From contig NZ_BARF01000063.1 of the NCBI RefSeq assembly GCF_000367365.1, positions 23,831 to 87,830 of the forward strand: a DNA stretch of 64,000 nt. Direction: 5' to 3'. The DNA is from Streptomyces prunicolor NBRC 13075 (GTDB lineage: Bacteria; Actinomycetota; Actinomycetes; Streptomycetales; Streptomycetaceae). Positions 34,121 through 43,300 of the stretch are shown in pieces. The position numbers were made by a program, and so were the translations under genes. Below the pieces are notes generated by a model that saw only the letters and a program-made list of their open reading frames with translations, was not told the origin of the DNA and did not search any database. Each line of letters starts with the position of its first letter. The stretch's first letter is position 1.

Positions 34121-36283
34121 GTGCCGGACACGACTCACCCGAACCCCGGGAACCTCGGGAATCTGCCGCCCGAGACGCACAGTTTCGTCGGGCGGCGCAC
34201 CGAACTCGCGCGGCTCCGGGCCGCGTTGGACCCGGGCGTCGGTCCCGCGGCCCGGCTGGTGAGCGTCGTCGGTGTCGGCGGGGTCGGCAAGACCCGGCTC
34301 GCCCTGCGCGCGGCGGCGGAGGTCCGGGAGTCCTACCCCGACGGTGTCTGGCTGGCCGAACTCTCCCCGCTGCACACCGCCGGACTCGTGGACCTCGCCG
34401 TGATGGAGACCCTCCGGCTCGCCGACCAGTCGACCCGCCCGGTGACCGACGTCATCATCGAATGGGCGCACGGCAGACGGCTGTTGATCGTCCTCGACTC
34501 CTGCGAACATCTCCTCGCGGACTGCGCGAAGGTCGCCGCCGCGCTGCTGTCCCGCGTGCCCGGCCTGCGCATCCTCGTCACCAGCCGGGAACGCCTCGCG
34601 CTGCCCGGCGAGGAGGTCCTCCACCTCGAACCGCTCCCCGTGGACGGCCACGCCGGGGACGGTTCCGATGCCGGTGACCTCGGGGCCGCCGGTGACGCCG
34701 TGGCCCTGTTCGCCGAGCGCGCCGCGGCCGCCGGACGTCCACTGAGCGACGACGACCTGGCCGGCCGCGCGCTCGCCGCCGCCGTCTGCCGTCGCCTCGA
34801 CGGCATCCCCCTCGCCCTCGAACTCGCCGCGGCCCGCCTCGCCGACCTCACCCTCGACCAACTCCACGCGAGGCTCGGCGAACGCCTGCCCTCACTCCCC
34901 GATCTCCCCTCCCCGCTGGACCTGTTGACCTCCGCCCCCGGTGAACGCCCGCACCGCCACCAGACCTTGCGCACCGCCATCGGCTGGAGCCACGAACTCT
35001 GCGCCCCGCTCGAACGCCTGCTGTGGGCGCGGCTGTCCGTCTTCACCGGCGGGTTCTGCGCGGAGACCGTCCAACAGGTGTGCGCGGGCGGCCCGTTGGC
35101 CCCGGAGCGGATCGCCGGGCTGCTCTCGCGGCTCGTCGCCCAATCCATCGTGCTGCCCGAACCCGTCATCTCGGCCCGCTACCGGATGCTCGACACCGTG
35201 CGCGAGTACGGAACCGACTGGCTGCACGCGCTCGGTGAGGAACGCGCCGTACGACGCCGTCACCGCGAGCACTACGCGCGCCTCGCCCACCAGGGCTGCG
35301 CCGAGTGGAACACCGGCCGGCAGGTCGCCTGGTGCGAGCGGGTGCTGAGCGAACACGCCAACTTCCGCGCGGCGGTCGAGAGCGCGCTCGCCGAACCGGA
35401 CCGTGCGGCGGCCGTGGAGATGGCGGGCCATGTCGGGTTCCTGTGGCGGCACTGCGGCTACCTCCGCGAGGCTCAGGCCTGCCTCGACGAGGCCCTCGCC
35501 GCCGACCCGCCGCCCGGCCACGGCCGCACCCTCGCCCTGTGGTCGCGCGGCGCGGTCGCCATCCTCCAGGGCGACCAGGAGGCGGCCGCCAACTGGGCGG
35601 TCCGCTGCGCCGACGCGGCCCGCGAACAGGGCTCACCGGTCGCCGTGGTCGCCGCCGGGTACGTGCGGGGCGGCCAACTGGCCCTCACCGGCCGCCTCGC
35701 CGAGGCCATCGACGTCCTCGCCGCCGCGACCCAACTCCCCATACAGGACGACGCGTTCGGAGCCGCCCAGCTCCAGGTCCGGCTCGCGCTCTCCCTCGCG
35801 CACGTGCTGCGCGGCGAGTACGAGCGAGGTCGCGAGGTCGCGGGCGAGGTGCGGACGGCCGGCCGGAAACAGGGCGAGTACTGGTGCGGGGCCTTCGCCG
35901 ACTACCTCATCGCCCAGGCCGACTTGGCCCACGGCGACATTCCGGCCGCGGTGAACGGCGCCCGCACCTCCATCGCGGGCCACGCCCTGCTGCACAACAC
36001 CGTCGGCGCCGCCATGTCCCTCGACCTGCTGGCCGCCGCGATCGTCACCACCGGCGACGCCCACCGCGCCGCCCGCCTCCTGGGCATCGGCACCCGCCTC
36101 TGGGAGCTCACCGGCCGCGCCCAGATGGACTCTCCGGACCTCATCGCCACCCGCCGCACCTGCGAACTCCGCGTCCGCGAACACCTCGGCGACGACGCCT
36201 ACGAGACGGGATACCGGGCGGGCCTGGCGATGTCGTACGACGAGGGAATCGCCTACGCGACGAGCCGGCCGGGCGGTCGGTGA
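34121..36283 (+). CDS. STAND NTPase (NB-ARC with helical repeats), no DNA-binding domain
   Basis: This 720-residue protein starts with SFVGRRTELARLRAAL. Walker A is VSVVGVGGVGKTRLALR (residues about 46-62), Walker B is RLLIVLDSCEHLL (about 119-131), and RILVTSRERLALPGE with PLALELAAARLADL completes the NB-ARC-like module. The C-terminal 350 residues are helical TPR-like repeats (ALWSRGAVAILQGDQEAAANW). Close Streptomyces relatives usually end in a LuxR HTH or begin with a SARP domain, and neither is present here. It may signal through a partner protein. GTG 34121 has a weak ribosome binding site. Its 3' end overlaps the convergent SnoaL-like gene by 31 bases. Confidence 0.85.
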   Translation: MPDTTHPNPGNLGNLPPETHSFVGRRTELARLRAALDPGVGPAARLVSVVGVGGVGKTRLALRAAAEVRESYPDGVWLAELSPLHTAGLVDLAVMETLRLADQSTRPVTDVIIEWAHGRRLLIVLDSCEHLLADCAKVAAALLSRVPGLRILVTSRERLALPGEEVLHLEPLPVDGHAGDGSDAGDLGAAGDAVALFAERAAAAGRPLSDDDLAGRALAAAVCRRLDGIPLALELAAARLADLTLDQLHARLGERLPSLPDLPSPLDLLTSAPGERPHRHQTLRTAIGWSHELCAPLERLLWARLSVFTGGFCAETVQQVCAGGPLAPERIAGLLSRLVAQSIVLPEPVISARYRMLDTVREYGTDWLHALGEERAVRRRHREHYARLAHQGCAEWNTGRQVAWCERVLSEHANFRAAVESALAEPDRAAAVEMAGHVGFLWRHCGYLREAQACLDEALAADPPPGHGRTLALWSRGAVAILQGDQEAAANWAVRCADAAREQGSPVAVVAAGYVRGGQLALTGRLAEAIDVLAAATQLPIQDDAFGAAQLQVRLALSLAHVLRGEYERGREVAGEVRTAGRKQGEYWCGAFADYLIAQADLAHGDIPAAVNGARTSIAGHALLHNTVGAAMSLDLLAAAIVTTGDAHRAARLLGIGTRLWELTGRAQMDSPDLIATRRTCELRVREHLGDDAYETGYRAGLAMSYDEGIAYATSRPGGR

Positions 36284-36726
36284 CGCGGGGTGGGACCGCC
36301 GAACGGCAGGAACAGGGTGCGGGTACCGATCAGCCAACTCCCGTCCATCTGACGGAAGTTGTCCTCGTAGTGGCCGACCTGGACCGGGGGACCGGCGCTG
36401 ACCATGCCGCCGCCGTGGTGGCCGTCGACGCGGTACGTCGTGAAGTACGCCGTCGAGATCGCCGTGTCGGGGGAGGTGAGGGTGACGAGGACGTTCGACA
36501 TCAGGCGTCGCGAGAGCCGCCCGGCGGGCCGGGAACCGAAGTACTTCCGCAACGCCTCCCGCCCCGCCACGAGCCGATCGCCGTCCGGCCACTCCCAGCT
36601 GCCGTCCTCGGTGAACAGCTCGGCGACGGAGGAGGGTTCACCGAGATCGAGCCGGCGGACGAAGTCCAGGACGACGCGTTCACAGGCGCGTTCGGCGAGG
36701 AGTCGTTGCAAAGGGTCCAGGTCCAT
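36253..36726 (-). CDS. SnoaL-like / NTF2-fold protein
   Basis: This 157-residue protein has LAERACERVVLDFVRRLDLGEPSSVAELFTEDGSWEWPDG, the N-terminal helix and acidic turn of SnoaL_4 proteins. REALRKYFGSR, strands such as TAISTAYFTTYRVDGH, and VGHYEDNFRQMDGSWLIGTRTLF complete the barrel. The last eleven codons overlap the end of the STAND gene on the other strand. Function within the family ranges from hydroxylase subunits to isomerases, and no catalytic assignment is possible. Confidence 0.83.
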   Translation of the reverse strand: MDLDPLQRLLAERACERVVLDFVRRLDLGEPSSVAELFTEDGSWEWPDGDRLVAGREALRKYFGSRPAGRLSRRLMSNVLVTLTSPDTAISTAYFTTYRVDGHHGGGMVSAGPPVQVGHYEDNFRQMDGSWLIGTRTLFLPFGGPTPRHRPPGRLVA

Positions 36727-36843
36727 GCGGTCGTTGGTACCAGCCGCACCCCTCGCCCCACGACCGAATTACCCCCACGACCGAACCGACCGCACCGCCA
36801 TGTACGCCACCGGCTCGTTCCCCGTTCTCTGTAGTGTGCCGAA

Positions 36844-37407
36844 ATGACAAGAAGTGAGCGGCTCGCGTTCCAGCTGGACTGGTACTGGCAGAAAAACCTG
36901 CGGCCGCGGCTGCACGGTCTTGCCGATGAGGAGTACTTCTGGGAGCCGGTGCGTGACTGCTGGAGCATCCGCCCACGGGGCACGTCGACCGCACCGATGT
37001 CGGAGGGTTCGGGGGAATGGACGATGGACCACGCGTCCCCCGGCCCGGAGCCGGCGCCGGTGACCACGATCGCCTGGCGGCTGGCGCACATCATCGTCGA
37101 CTGCCTGGGCTACCGGGTCGGATGGTACTTCGGCGGCCAGGGCGTCGAATCCGAGACATTCGCCTACGCGGGGACCGCCGACGAGGCGCTGAAACAGCTC
37201 GACGAGATGTACGGGAGATGGGACGCGGGGGTCCGCGGGCTCTCGGACGCCGACCTGGAGAATCCGCCCGCGGTGGGTCCCGAGCGGTATCCCATGGAGA
37301 ACAGGATCCTGCACGTCAACAGGGAGCTGATCCATCACGGCGCCGAGATCTCCCTGCTGCGCGACCTCTACCGTTGGCAGGACGGAGCCGTACCGCGCCG
37401 CGTATGA
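36844..37407 (+). CDS. DinB family protein (putative metal-dependent hydrolase fold)
   Basis: This 187-residue protein shows the DinB four-helix bundle: RLAFQLDWYWQKNLRPRLHGL and DEEYFWEPV at the start, TTIAWRLAHIIVDCLGYRV (first metal His near residue 84), and MENRILHVNRELIHHGAEISLLRDLY (His near 159 and 165-166) at the end. Members bind a metal with three His, and many act as thiol transferases. It is convergent with the MBL gene, whose stop lies two bases away. Confidence 0.85.
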   Translation: MTRSERLAFQLDWYWQKNLRPRLHGLADEEYFWEPVRDCWSIRPRGTSTAPMSEGSGEWTMDHASPGPEPAPVTTIAWRLAHIIVDCLGYRVGWYFGGQGVESETFAYAGTADEALKQLDEMYGRWDAGVRGLSDADLENPPAVGPERYPMENRILHVNRELIHHGAEISLLRDLYRWQDGAVPRRV

Positions 37408-37408
37408 G

Positions 37409-38443
37409 TCACACCGCCACGTACGTGACCGGCTCGCTCCCCGTCACCGACTCCGCCTGCCCGAGCTTCACCAGTCGCCGCAGATGTGCCTCGGCCTCGG
37501 ACACCGCGATGTTCCTTGACTGGAAGGGGATTTGGGCCCAGGGCCGGTTCCACTCCATCCGCTCGGCGACCTGCCAGGCGGTGAGCGGTTCGGACAGCAG
37601 GGCGAGCAGTCCGGTCAGCCGGTCCTCGTGGTGGGTGAGCAACTCCCTTACGCGGCCGGTCGCGTCGGTGAAGGTGTGCTGGTGGGCCGGGAGGACCTCG
37701 GCGGGGGCGAGGCGGCCGATCCGCTCCAGGGAGTCGAGGTAGTCACCGAGCGGGTCGGCGATCGTCGTGTCGTCCGGGTCCTCGTACAGGCCGATGTGCG
37801 GGGTGATCTCCGGGAGCAGATGGTCGCCGGAGAACAGGCGGCCGTGGCCCGGGAGTTGGGCCGGGTGGTGCTCCTCCAGGTGCAGGCAGACATGCCCGGG
37901 GGTGTGGCCCGGCGTCCAGATCGCGCGCAGTCGGCGGCCGGCCAGGTCGAGGAGTTCGCCGGGGACGATCTCCCGGTCGGGCAGGGCGGGGGCCAGGCCC
38001 GGCACGCTGCGCGGGCGGGCCGCGCGCAGGGGCGCGAGGTGCTCCTCGGGGGCACCGGCCGCCGTGAGCTTCGCGGTCATGTACGCCAGCCAGCGGCCCG
38101 GTTCGGTCGAACGGGCCCGCCGTACGATCGCCGTGTCCGCCGCGTGCATCGCGAGCCACGCCCCGGACGCCTCGCGCACCTGCCCGGACAGGCCGTGGTG
38201 GTCGGGGTGGTGGTGGGTGACGACCACGCCGTGGACCTCGTCGACCGGTGTCCCGCAGGCCGCCAGGCCCTCGACCAGGGTGTCCCACGAGGCCGGGTCG
38301 TCCCAGCCCGTGTCGACCAGGACCGGTCCGCGGTCGGTGTCGACGACGTAGACGAGCGTGGTCCCCAACGGGTTGTCGGGGATGGGGACTTCGATGGAGC
38401 GAACGCCGCCGCCGTGGTCGTGGACCTGCCCCATGGACGTCAT
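37409..38443 (-). CDS. Metallo-beta-lactamase fold hydrolase
   Basis: ATG 38443 follows GGGGAG. The 344-residue protein has VVVTHHHPDHHGLSGQV (metal-binding H-x-H-x-D-H, residues about 80-96), PGHTPGHVCLHLEEH, LFSGDHLLPEITPHIG (bridging Asp) and PAHQHTF (last His). It has a C-terminal winged-helix-like tail (LTAWQVAERMEW) as in LACTB2/glyoxalase-II-like MBL proteins. Possible reactions are thioester or lactone hydrolysis. It shares a 116-base promoter region with the divergent ALDH operon that carries a regulator palindrome, so it may be co-regulated. Confidence 0.88.
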   Translation of the reverse strand: MTSMGQVHDHGGGVRSIEVPIPDNPLGTTLVYVVDTDRGPVLVDTGWDDPASWDTLVEGLAACGTPVDEVHGVVVTHHHPDHHGLSGQVREASGAWLAMHAADTAIVRRARSTEPGRWLAYMTAKLTAAGAPEEHLAPLRAARPRSVPGLAPALPDREIVPGELLDLAGRRLRAIWTPGHTPGHVCLHLEEHHPAQLPGHGRLFSGDHLLPEITPHIGLYEDPDDTTIADPLGDYLDSLERIGRLAPAEVLPAHQHTFTDATGRVRELLTHHEDRLTGLLALLSEPLTAWQVAERMEWNRPWAQIPFQSRNIAVSEAEAHLRRLVKLGQAESVTGSEPVTYVAV

Positions 38444-38516
38444 GGACTCCCCAATCGCCGCCTTCCGGTCACTATACGTGGACTCCATCGACCGGAACTG
38501 GTATTCAGTCTTCGTA

Positions 38517-38533
38517 TCTGATGGATCGTCAGA
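38517..38533. promoter_or_regulatory. 17-base palindrome before ALDH-ferredoxin operon
   Basis: TCTGATGGATCGTCAGA differs by one central base from the site before CYP125 (27423). It ends 26 bases before the ALDH ATG and 73 bases from the divergent MBL start. A partial KstR-like core, GGAACTGGTATTC, lies nearby at 38494-38506. Confidence 0.6.
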
Positions 38534-38559
38534 CAGCGGTACCGGGGAGGCGTTCGGCC

Positions 38560-40017
38560 ATGACAGAGCTCGTGGAACACCGACAGCTGTTCATCGGCGG
38601 GGAGTTGACCGACCCCCTGGGCAAGGACGTCATCGAGGTGATCTCCCCGCACACCGAAGAGGTCATCGGCCGCGTCCCGCACGCGTCGAGGGAGGACGTG
38701 GACCGCGCGGTCGCGGTCGCCCGCCGCGCCTTCGACGAGGGGCCCTGGCCGCGCATGACGCTCGACGAACGGATCGCGGTCGTCACCCGCATCAAGGACG
38801 CGATCGCCGCCCGGTACGAGGAGATCGGCCGCGTCATCTCTTCCGAGAACGGGTCGCCGTACTCCTGGAGCATCCTCGGGCAGGCGCTCGGCGCGATGAT
38901 GGTGTGGGACGCGGCGATCACCGTAGCGAAGGGCTTCACCTACGAGGAGCGGCGGGACGGCGTCCTCGGACCGATTCTCGTGCGCCGGGAGCCGGTTGGG
39001 GTGGTCGCGGCCGTAGTCCCGTGGAACGTCCCGCAGTTCGTCGCCGCCGCCAAGCTCGCGCCCGCGCTGCTCACCGGCTGTACGGCGATCCTGAAGCCGT
39101 CGCCCGAATCGCCCCTGGACGCCTATCTGTTGGGCGGGATAGCGAAGGAGGCAGGGCTGCCGGAGGGTGTCCTCTCCATCCTCCCGGCCGACCGCGAGGT
39201 CAGTGAGTACCTCGTCGGGCATCCCGGCATCGACAAGGTCTCCTTCACCGGTTCGGTCCCGGCCGGCAAGCGTGTGATGGAGGTCGCCGCCCGTCATCTC
39301 ACGCGCGTGACACTGGAGTTGGGCGGCAAGTCGGCGGCGATCGTCTTGCCCGACGCGGACCTCACGACCGCCGTCCCCGGCATCGTCTCGGCCGCCTGGA
39401 TGAACAACGGCCAGGCGTGCGTCGCCCAGACCCGCATCCTCGTACCGCGCTCGCGCTACGACGAGTTCGCGGACGCCTTCGCCCAGGCGGCGAGCGCTCT
39501 CGTGGTCGGCGACCCGCTCGACCCGGCCACCCAGGTAGGCCCGTTGGTGGCCAAGCGCCAGCAACAACGAAACCTCGACTACATCCGCATCGGCCAGGAG
39601 GAGGGCGCCAAGATCCTTACCGGCGGCGGCCGTCCACCCGGCCTCGACCGCGGCTGGTACGTGGAGCCGACCCTCTTCGGGGACGTCGACAACTCGATGC
39701 GTATCGCCCGCGAGGAGATCTTCGGCCCGGTCATCTGCCTCCTCCCGTACGGCGACGAGACCGAGGCCGTGAAGATCGCCAACGACTCCGACTACGGCCT
39801 CAGCGGCAGCGTCTGGACGGGAGACGTGGCGCACGGCATCGACATCGCCCGCCGGGTCCGCACCGGCACCTACAACGTCAACACCTTCAGCCTCGACATG
39901 CTCGGCCCCTTCGGCGGCTACAAGAACAGCGGTCTGGGACGGGAGTTCGGGCCCGAGGGCTTCTCCGAGTTCCTCGAACACAAGATGATCCACCTGCCGG
40001 CCGGCTGGGAGGGGTGA
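38560..40017 (+). CDS. NAD(P)-dependent aldehyde dehydrogenase
   Basis: ATG 38560 follows GGGGAGG. The 485-residue enzyme contains PWNVPQFVAAAKLAPALLTGCTAILKPS (cofactor cleft), SFTGSVPAGKRVMEVAA, general base Glu in VTLELGGKSAAIVL (near 251) and nucleophile Cys in MNNGQACVAQTRIL (near 287). EEIFGPVICLLPYGDETEAV and FGGYKNSGLGREFGPEGFSEF follow near the C-terminus. It would oxidise an aldehyde to an acid, for example the product of the CYP125 hydroxylation. The ferredoxin gene starts five bases after its stop. The upstream palindrome is shared with CYP125. Confidence 0.92.
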   Translation: MTELVEHRQLFIGGELTDPLGKDVIEVISPHTEEVIGRVPHASREDVDRAVAVARRAFDEGPWPRMTLDERIAVVTRIKDAIAARYEEIGRVISSENGSPYSWSILGQALGAMMVWDAAITVAKGFTYEERRDGVLGPILVRREPVGVVAAVVPWNVPQFVAAAKLAPALLTGCTAILKPSPESPLDAYLLGGIAKEAGLPEGVLSILPADREVSEYLVGHPGIDKVSFTGSVPAGKRVMEVAARHLTRVTLELGGKSAAIVLPDADLTTAVPGIVSAAWMNNGQACVAQTRILVPRSRYDEFADAFAQAASALVVGDPLDPATQVGPLVAKRQQQRNLDYIRIGQEEGAKILTGGGRPPGLDRGWYVEPTLFGDVDNSMRIAREEIFGPVICLLPYGDETEAVKIANDSDYGLSGSVWTGDVAHGIDIARRVRTGTYNVNTFSLDMLGPFGGYKNSGLGREFGPEGFSEFLEHKMIHLPAGWEG

Positions 40018-40022
40018 ACGGG

Positions 40023-40298
40023 ATGGGGGTACCTCCCGCGCGAGCGTATTCGAGCGTGGGGGCGGGCGACCGCTGGCAGGTAGAGGTCGACCGCTCGATC
40101 TGCATCGGTTCGGCCCAGTGCACCCACCAGGCCCCCGACCGCTTCCACCTCGACGCGGCCATGCAGTCCCACCCGGTCGCCCCGGAGACCGACGCCAACG
40201 AGAAGATCCTCGCGGCGGCGGAGGGGTGCCCGGTGGAGGCCATCATGATCACGCTGTTGGGGAGCGGGGAGCCGGTGTTCCCGCCGGAGGAGGAGTAA
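40023..40298 (+). CDS. [3Fe-4S]-type ferredoxin
   Basis: This 91-residue protein carries WQVEVDRSICIGSAQCTHQAPDRF and ends in EGCPVEAIMI. That gives C-x5-C near residues 27 and 33 and C-P near 69, the three-cysteine pattern of actinobacterial P450 ferredoxins that bind a [3Fe-4S] cluster. An N-terminal extension of about 18 residues is unusual. Such ferredoxins pass electrons to P450s, and CYP125 at 27457 shares an upstream palindrome with this operon, so it is the natural partner. Confidence 0.85.
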   Translation: MGVPPARAYSSVGAGDRWQVEVDRSICIGSAQCTHQAPDRFHLDAAMQSHPVAPETDANEKILAAAEGCPVEAIMITLLGSGEPVFPPEEE

Positions 40299-40309
40299 CT
40301 CGCCCTGGT

Positions 40310-43300
40310 TCAGCTGCCAATGGCTCCGGAAGCGTGGCCACCGGCGGGGTCGGACACCGCGGCCAGCCGTGACCTGACGGTGTCCGCCTCCGGCATGCCG
40401 TGTTCCGTGTACAGGGCGAGTGCGCGCTCGTAGTGGTGGACGGCGCGGGTCGTGTCGTCGCGTGCGTGGTGGACCTCGGCCAATCCCTCGTGGGCGCGGG
40501 CCTGTTGGCCCGGATTGCCGATGTCCTCGGCGATGGTGAGGGCGTCGGTGTGGTGGGTGAGGGCGTCGGCGGTGCGGCCGGCGGCCCGGGCGGCCTCGCC
40601 GAGGCCGTTGAGGGCTCGGGTCTCGCCGTCGCGGTCGCCGTTGCGGGAGTAGAGGGCGAGGGCCTGGCGGTGGCATTCGGCGGCCTGTGTGTGCTGTTCG
40701 CGCCGTGAGTGGACGATGCCCAGGCCGTGCAGCGCACCGGCCTCGCCGTAGCCGTCGCCCACCTCGCGGATCAGGGCCAGGGCCTGTTCCTGGTGGCGGG
40801 CGGCCTCGTCGAGCCGGTCGAGGCGGGTCTCGACCGTGCCGAGGTCCATGAGCGCGTGCGCCTCCAGGTAGCGGTTGCCGGTGCGGCGCAGCAGGGTCAG
40901 GGACTGCTGGAGGTGGTCGGCTGCCTGGTCGTAGCGGCCCAACTGGCCCTCGACATGGGCGAGATTCTTCAGCGCGATCGACTCGCCCGAGGTGTCGTCG
41001 ACGCTCCGGTACAGCAGCAGCGCCTGTTCGAGGTACTCGACGGCCGACAGGAAGCGGCCCAGGCGTTCGTCGACGAGGCCGAGGTTGGTCAGGGCACGGG
41101 CCTCGCCGGTGGGATCGCCGGCCCGCCGGAACAGGGTCAGCGCCTCCTGGAGCTGCCGGCGGGCCGGTTCGTGCCGGGCCAGTTGGTAGTGGGTGGTGCC
41201 GATGCCGAGCAGCGCGAGGGCCTCGCTCGCCGGGTCGGCGAGCAGGCGGGCGGCGTCGCGCGCGTGGCCGTGGATCGTGAGGCCGTCGGTGTGGTGGCCG
41301 CTGATGAGGTGGCGGTACAGGGTGAGGGAGAGCCGGATGGCGTGGGCCGGCCGGCCGTGGGCGGCGGTGTGCGCGGACATCGCCGTCAGACAGGTGCGCT
41401 CGGTGTCCAGCCAGGCCCGTGCGGCGTCCGCATCCGACAGATCGGGCACGGGAGTTGACGTTGCGGGAGCGGTGGGGCGCCGGTGGGCCTCGGCCGGGTG
41501 CAGGCGGTCCATGGCGGCGGCCGCGGTGGCGAGGTAGTGGTCGAAAAGCCGGTCCAGCGCCGCCTCGCGGGCCTTCGCCGGATCCTGCGCTACGGCGAGC
41601 CGCGCGGCGTAGGCGCGCAGCAGGTCGTGCATGCCGTACCGGGCGGTGTCCGCACGCTGGATCGGGTGGGTGCGGGTGGGGGTGTCGAGGGCCTCGCGGG
41701 CGTCCGGTGTGGAGGTGCCGGTCGGTGCGGGGGTGGTGTCTGCGCGTTGGACGGGTTGGGTGCGGGTGGGGGTGTCGAGGGCCTCGCGGGCGTCCGGCGT
41801 GGAGGTGCCGGTCGGTGCGGGGGAGGCGTCCACGCGCTGCACCAGATGGGCGCGGGCGAGGATCTCCAGGGCACGGCGGGCGTCCGGCACCGTGTTGCCG
41901 GTCAGCGCGGCGGCGGCGTGCGCGTCGAGGTCGGGGCCGGGGTGCAGACCGAGCAGCCGGAACGTGCGCGCCGCCTCCGGGGGCAGTTGCCGTAGCGACC
42001 AGGAGAACACCGTGACCACGGCGGCCCGGGGGTCGCCCTCCGCGTCCAGCAGGTACAACCGCCGCTGCTGGTCGGCGAGTTCGGCGACGAGGTCGGTCAG
42101 CGGGGTGCCGGGGCGGGTGACGGCGAGCTCCGCGGCGACGCGCAGCGCCAGCGGCAGCCGGGCGCACTGCGCGGCGAGGGCGTCCACGGCGTCCGGCTCG
42201 GCCTCGGCACGCGGGCCGATGAGCCGGCGCAGCAGCGTGCGGGCCGCGTCGGCGGGCAGCAGGTCGAGGTCGAGCCGCTGGGCGCCCTCCCGCGCGACCA
42301 GCCCGGCCAGGCTGTCGCGGCTGGTCACCAGCACCGCGCAGGAGCCGGTGCCGGGCAGCAGCGGACGGACCTGCTCGACGGTGGCCGCGTTGTCGAGCAC
42401 GATCAGCATCCGCCGGTCCGCGACCTCGGTGCGGTAGCGCGCCGCGCGGTCGTCCGGCTCCGGCGGGATGTCCTGTTCGGACACCCCGAGCGCGGTCAGG
42501 AACCGGACCAGCGCGTCCGGGGCGGTCAGCGGCCGGTCGGGGTCGTAGCCGCGCAGGTTCACATACAACTGGCCGTCCGGGAACCGGTCCCGGGCCCGGT
42601 GCGCCCAGTGCACCGCCAGGGCCGTCTTGCCGACGCCCGCCGTCCCGGACACCGCCGACACCACCACCGCGGTCGGCCGCGCGGCACTCGCTCCCAACAC
42701 CTTCTCCAGCCGGGCCAGTTCCTCCTCGCGCCCGGTGAACCCCGCCGGGTCCAGAGGGAGTTGAGCGGGTACGACCTTGACGTGCCCGGTGCCGCCGACC
42801 CCCGACGACCGGCGCGGGGCGGCCTTCCCGCTCAGGACCGCCTGGTGTGCCCGCCGGGCCTCCGCCCCCGGGGTGGTGCCGAGTTCGTCGGCCAGCCGCT
42901 TGTGCAGGGCGGCGTAGCAGGCGAGTGCCTCCGGAGCGCGCCCGGCGGCGTGCAGCGCCCGGATCAGCGCCACGGCGAGCGGCTCGACCAGCGGGTGCTC
43001 GGCGACGAGGACGGACAGCGCGTCGACCACCACGAGGTGCCCGCCGACCCGGAGTTCGGCGTCCGCCCAGCCGAGCACGGCGTCGACGTACTGATGCAGC
43101 CAGCTCTCCCGGGTCCGCGCCGCCCACTCACCGGGCAGCCCGGCCAACGGCGTCCCCTGCCACAGGCCCATCGCCTCCCGCAGCCCCAACACCCGTACCG
43201 CGTCGGTACTTTCGCCCCGGCGGGCCCGCGCGACCAGGTTCCGGAAGCGGTGCACGTCGACCAGGTCCGGCGAGACGTCGAGCCGGTAGCCTGCGGGGCC

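Noticed and set aside
35305..36834. Forward ORF of 509 codons
   Set aside because: It is an alternative frame over the STAND ATPase and neighbouring genes, with no recognisable domain and Arg/Pro-rich composition.
39918..43127. Long reverse-strand ORF of 1069 codons
   Set aside because: It lies in another frame of the SARP regulator and reads as Pro/Arg-rich low-complexity sequence typical of GC-rich shadow frames.
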